Origin: Burkholderiales bacterium 8X
GTDB lineage: Bacteria > Pseudomonadota > Gammaproteobacteria > Burkholderiales > Burkholderiaceae_C
Reading direction: 5' to 3'
Assembly (NCBI GenBank): GCA_902506565.1
Contig: LR732703.1
Location: forward strand, 1,198,525 to 1,262,524
DNA: 64,000 bases
This document shows, one piece after another, positions 63,225 to 64,000 of this stretch (within the stretch, counting starts at the first letter, position 1; each line of letters opens with the position of its first letter). The notes under the pieces are model-generated. The model saw only the letters and a list, made by a program, of their open reading frames with translations, did no database searches and was not told where the DNA came from. The position numbers and the translations under genes were made by a program.

Positions 63225-64000
63225 ATGCCCTCCCGATCACCCGACGCTCCCCTCTTCGAGGATCTGCCGCTCTCTGCGCAGACCAACTTCGCCGAGCTGG
63301 TCGAACAGGCGCAGGCACGAATGGTCGATCGGTCGGTCGCCGACTTGACCGGCTCCTTCAACAAGAAAGAAGTCAAGGGCGTCACGTACTGGTACTGGCA
63401 GTTCAGGGATCTTGCCGGTGCCAATCGGCAGATCTATCTCGGACCCGACGACGACCGGATGCGGCGGCTGATCGAGGCGCGCGCCCAGGGCAAGGAAAGC
63501 CGGCACGATGGGCTTTCGAGGCTGGCCGCCGCTTGCACATCGCTCGGCTGCCTCAACGTGACGCCGCGTCATTTCAAGGTCATTCAACGCTTGTCCGAGC
63601 ACGGATTCTTTCGTGCAGGCGGCGTGCTGATCGGGACGCACGCCTTCATCGCCATGGGCAACATGCTGGGCGTACGCTGGACCGGTGGCTGGATGACGAA
63701 CGACATCGACTTCGCACGTGCGGGCAAGAACATCTCGCTGGCGCTCCCGACCAACGCCGAATCCGATGTCCACGATGCAATCGAATCCCTCGAGATGGGC
63801 TTGCTGCCGGTGAACTCGCTCGCCGATGGCGGTGGCGCGACCTACCTCAAGCCGAAAGATGCCGAACTGCGCATCGACCTCTTGACCGTGGCGGGGCGGG
63901 ACGACGCGGTCTACCGGCATCGACCGCTCAACGTCGCACTGCAGCCGCTCAAGTTCATGGAGTTCTCCTTGGAAAAAACCACGCAGACGGTCGTGATTTC
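63225..64000 (+). CDS. GSU2403-family nucleotidyltransferase-fold protein (3' end outside window)
   Basis: The first 258 codons of a protein that runs off the window end. The N-terminal helical part (about 1-120) contains YWYWQFRDLAGANRQIYLGP. The nucleotidyltransferase-like part shows GGVLIGTHAFIAMGNMLGVR, then the metal-binding pair in NDIDFARAG and a later Asp in ELRIDLLTV, the three acidic positions of the fold. This matches the NTP_transf_8/GSU2403 family. Related folds occur in AbiEii-type toxins, but this family's role is not established. The ATG at 63225 abuts the inverted repeat. Confidence 0.8.
   Translation, partial: MPSRSPDAPLFEDLPLSAQTNFAELVEQAQARMVDRSVADLTGSFNKKEVKGVTYWYWQFRDLAGANRQIYLGPDDDRMRRLIEARAQGKESRHDGLSRLAAACTSLGCLNVTPRHFKVIQRLSEHGFFRAGGVLIGTHAFIAMGNMLGVRWTGGWMTNDIDFARAGKNISLALPTNAESDVHDAIESLEMGLLPVNSLADGGGATYLKPKDAELRIDLLTVAGRDDAVYRHRPLNVALQPLKFMEFSLEKTTQTVVI

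Overview
The window is a GC-rich chromosomal segment of a betaproteobacterium, most likely a Comamonadaceae member (Burkholderiales) such as Variovorax or a close relative. This rests on the gene order tpiA, secG, tRNA-Leu(GAG), nuoA-N, DUF2818, NUDIX, DUF1178, on the pattern of the encoded proteins and on the high G+C. No species call is possible from sequence alone.

Region by region: (1) 3-18305, plus strand: the end of an NAD(P)H:quinone oxidoreductase gene, tpiA, secG, a tRNA-Leu, the complete 14-gene respiratory complex I operon, and three small conserved genes that follow it. (2) 18348-25373: a minus-strand ABC exporter diverging from a MarR regulator that heads an EmrAB/NodT-type tripartite drug efflux operon; a near-consensus promoter with a palindromic operator lies between them. 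(3) 25404-31517, minus strand: a type I secretion unit with a 1018-residue cadherin-repeat/RTX adhesin-like protein, its PrtD-like ABC transporter and HlyD-like fusion protein, without an outer-membrane partner. (4) 31838-37738: a branched-chain-amino-acid-type ABC transporter (livG, livF, two tandem binding proteins, livH, livM). (5) 37904-42276: an orphan hypothetical gene, then a minus-strand lipocalin-like secreted protein and an FtsX-type permease. (6) 42452-50355: an insertion-like block holding an orphan NMT1-type binding protein, a ring-hydroxylating oxygenase without its Rieske domain, three visibly AT-richer genes of unknown function, and a GntR-regulated dehydrogenase/PhyH cassette. 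(7) 50439-56460, minus strand: the ATPase that probably partners the FtsX permease of region 5, then miaA, a Bcr-type MFS gene, a lipoprotein hydrolase and mutL. (8) 56516-63158, plus strand: a DedA protein and the urea transporter urtABCDE. (9) 63225 to the end: the start of a GSU2403-family nucleotidyltransferase-fold gene behind a perfect inverted repeat.

The most unusual content is in regions 5-7. An AttEFGH-like lipoprotein/ABC cluster (ATPase, permease, lipocalin-like protein) appears to have been split by about 8 kb of accessory DNA. That DNA carries two paralogous proteins of unknown function, a third possible relative, and an oxygenase reduced to its catalytic domain. A further paralog of the unknown family sits just outside, at 37904-38617. 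No insertion sequence, integrase, CRISPR array or rRNA was found.
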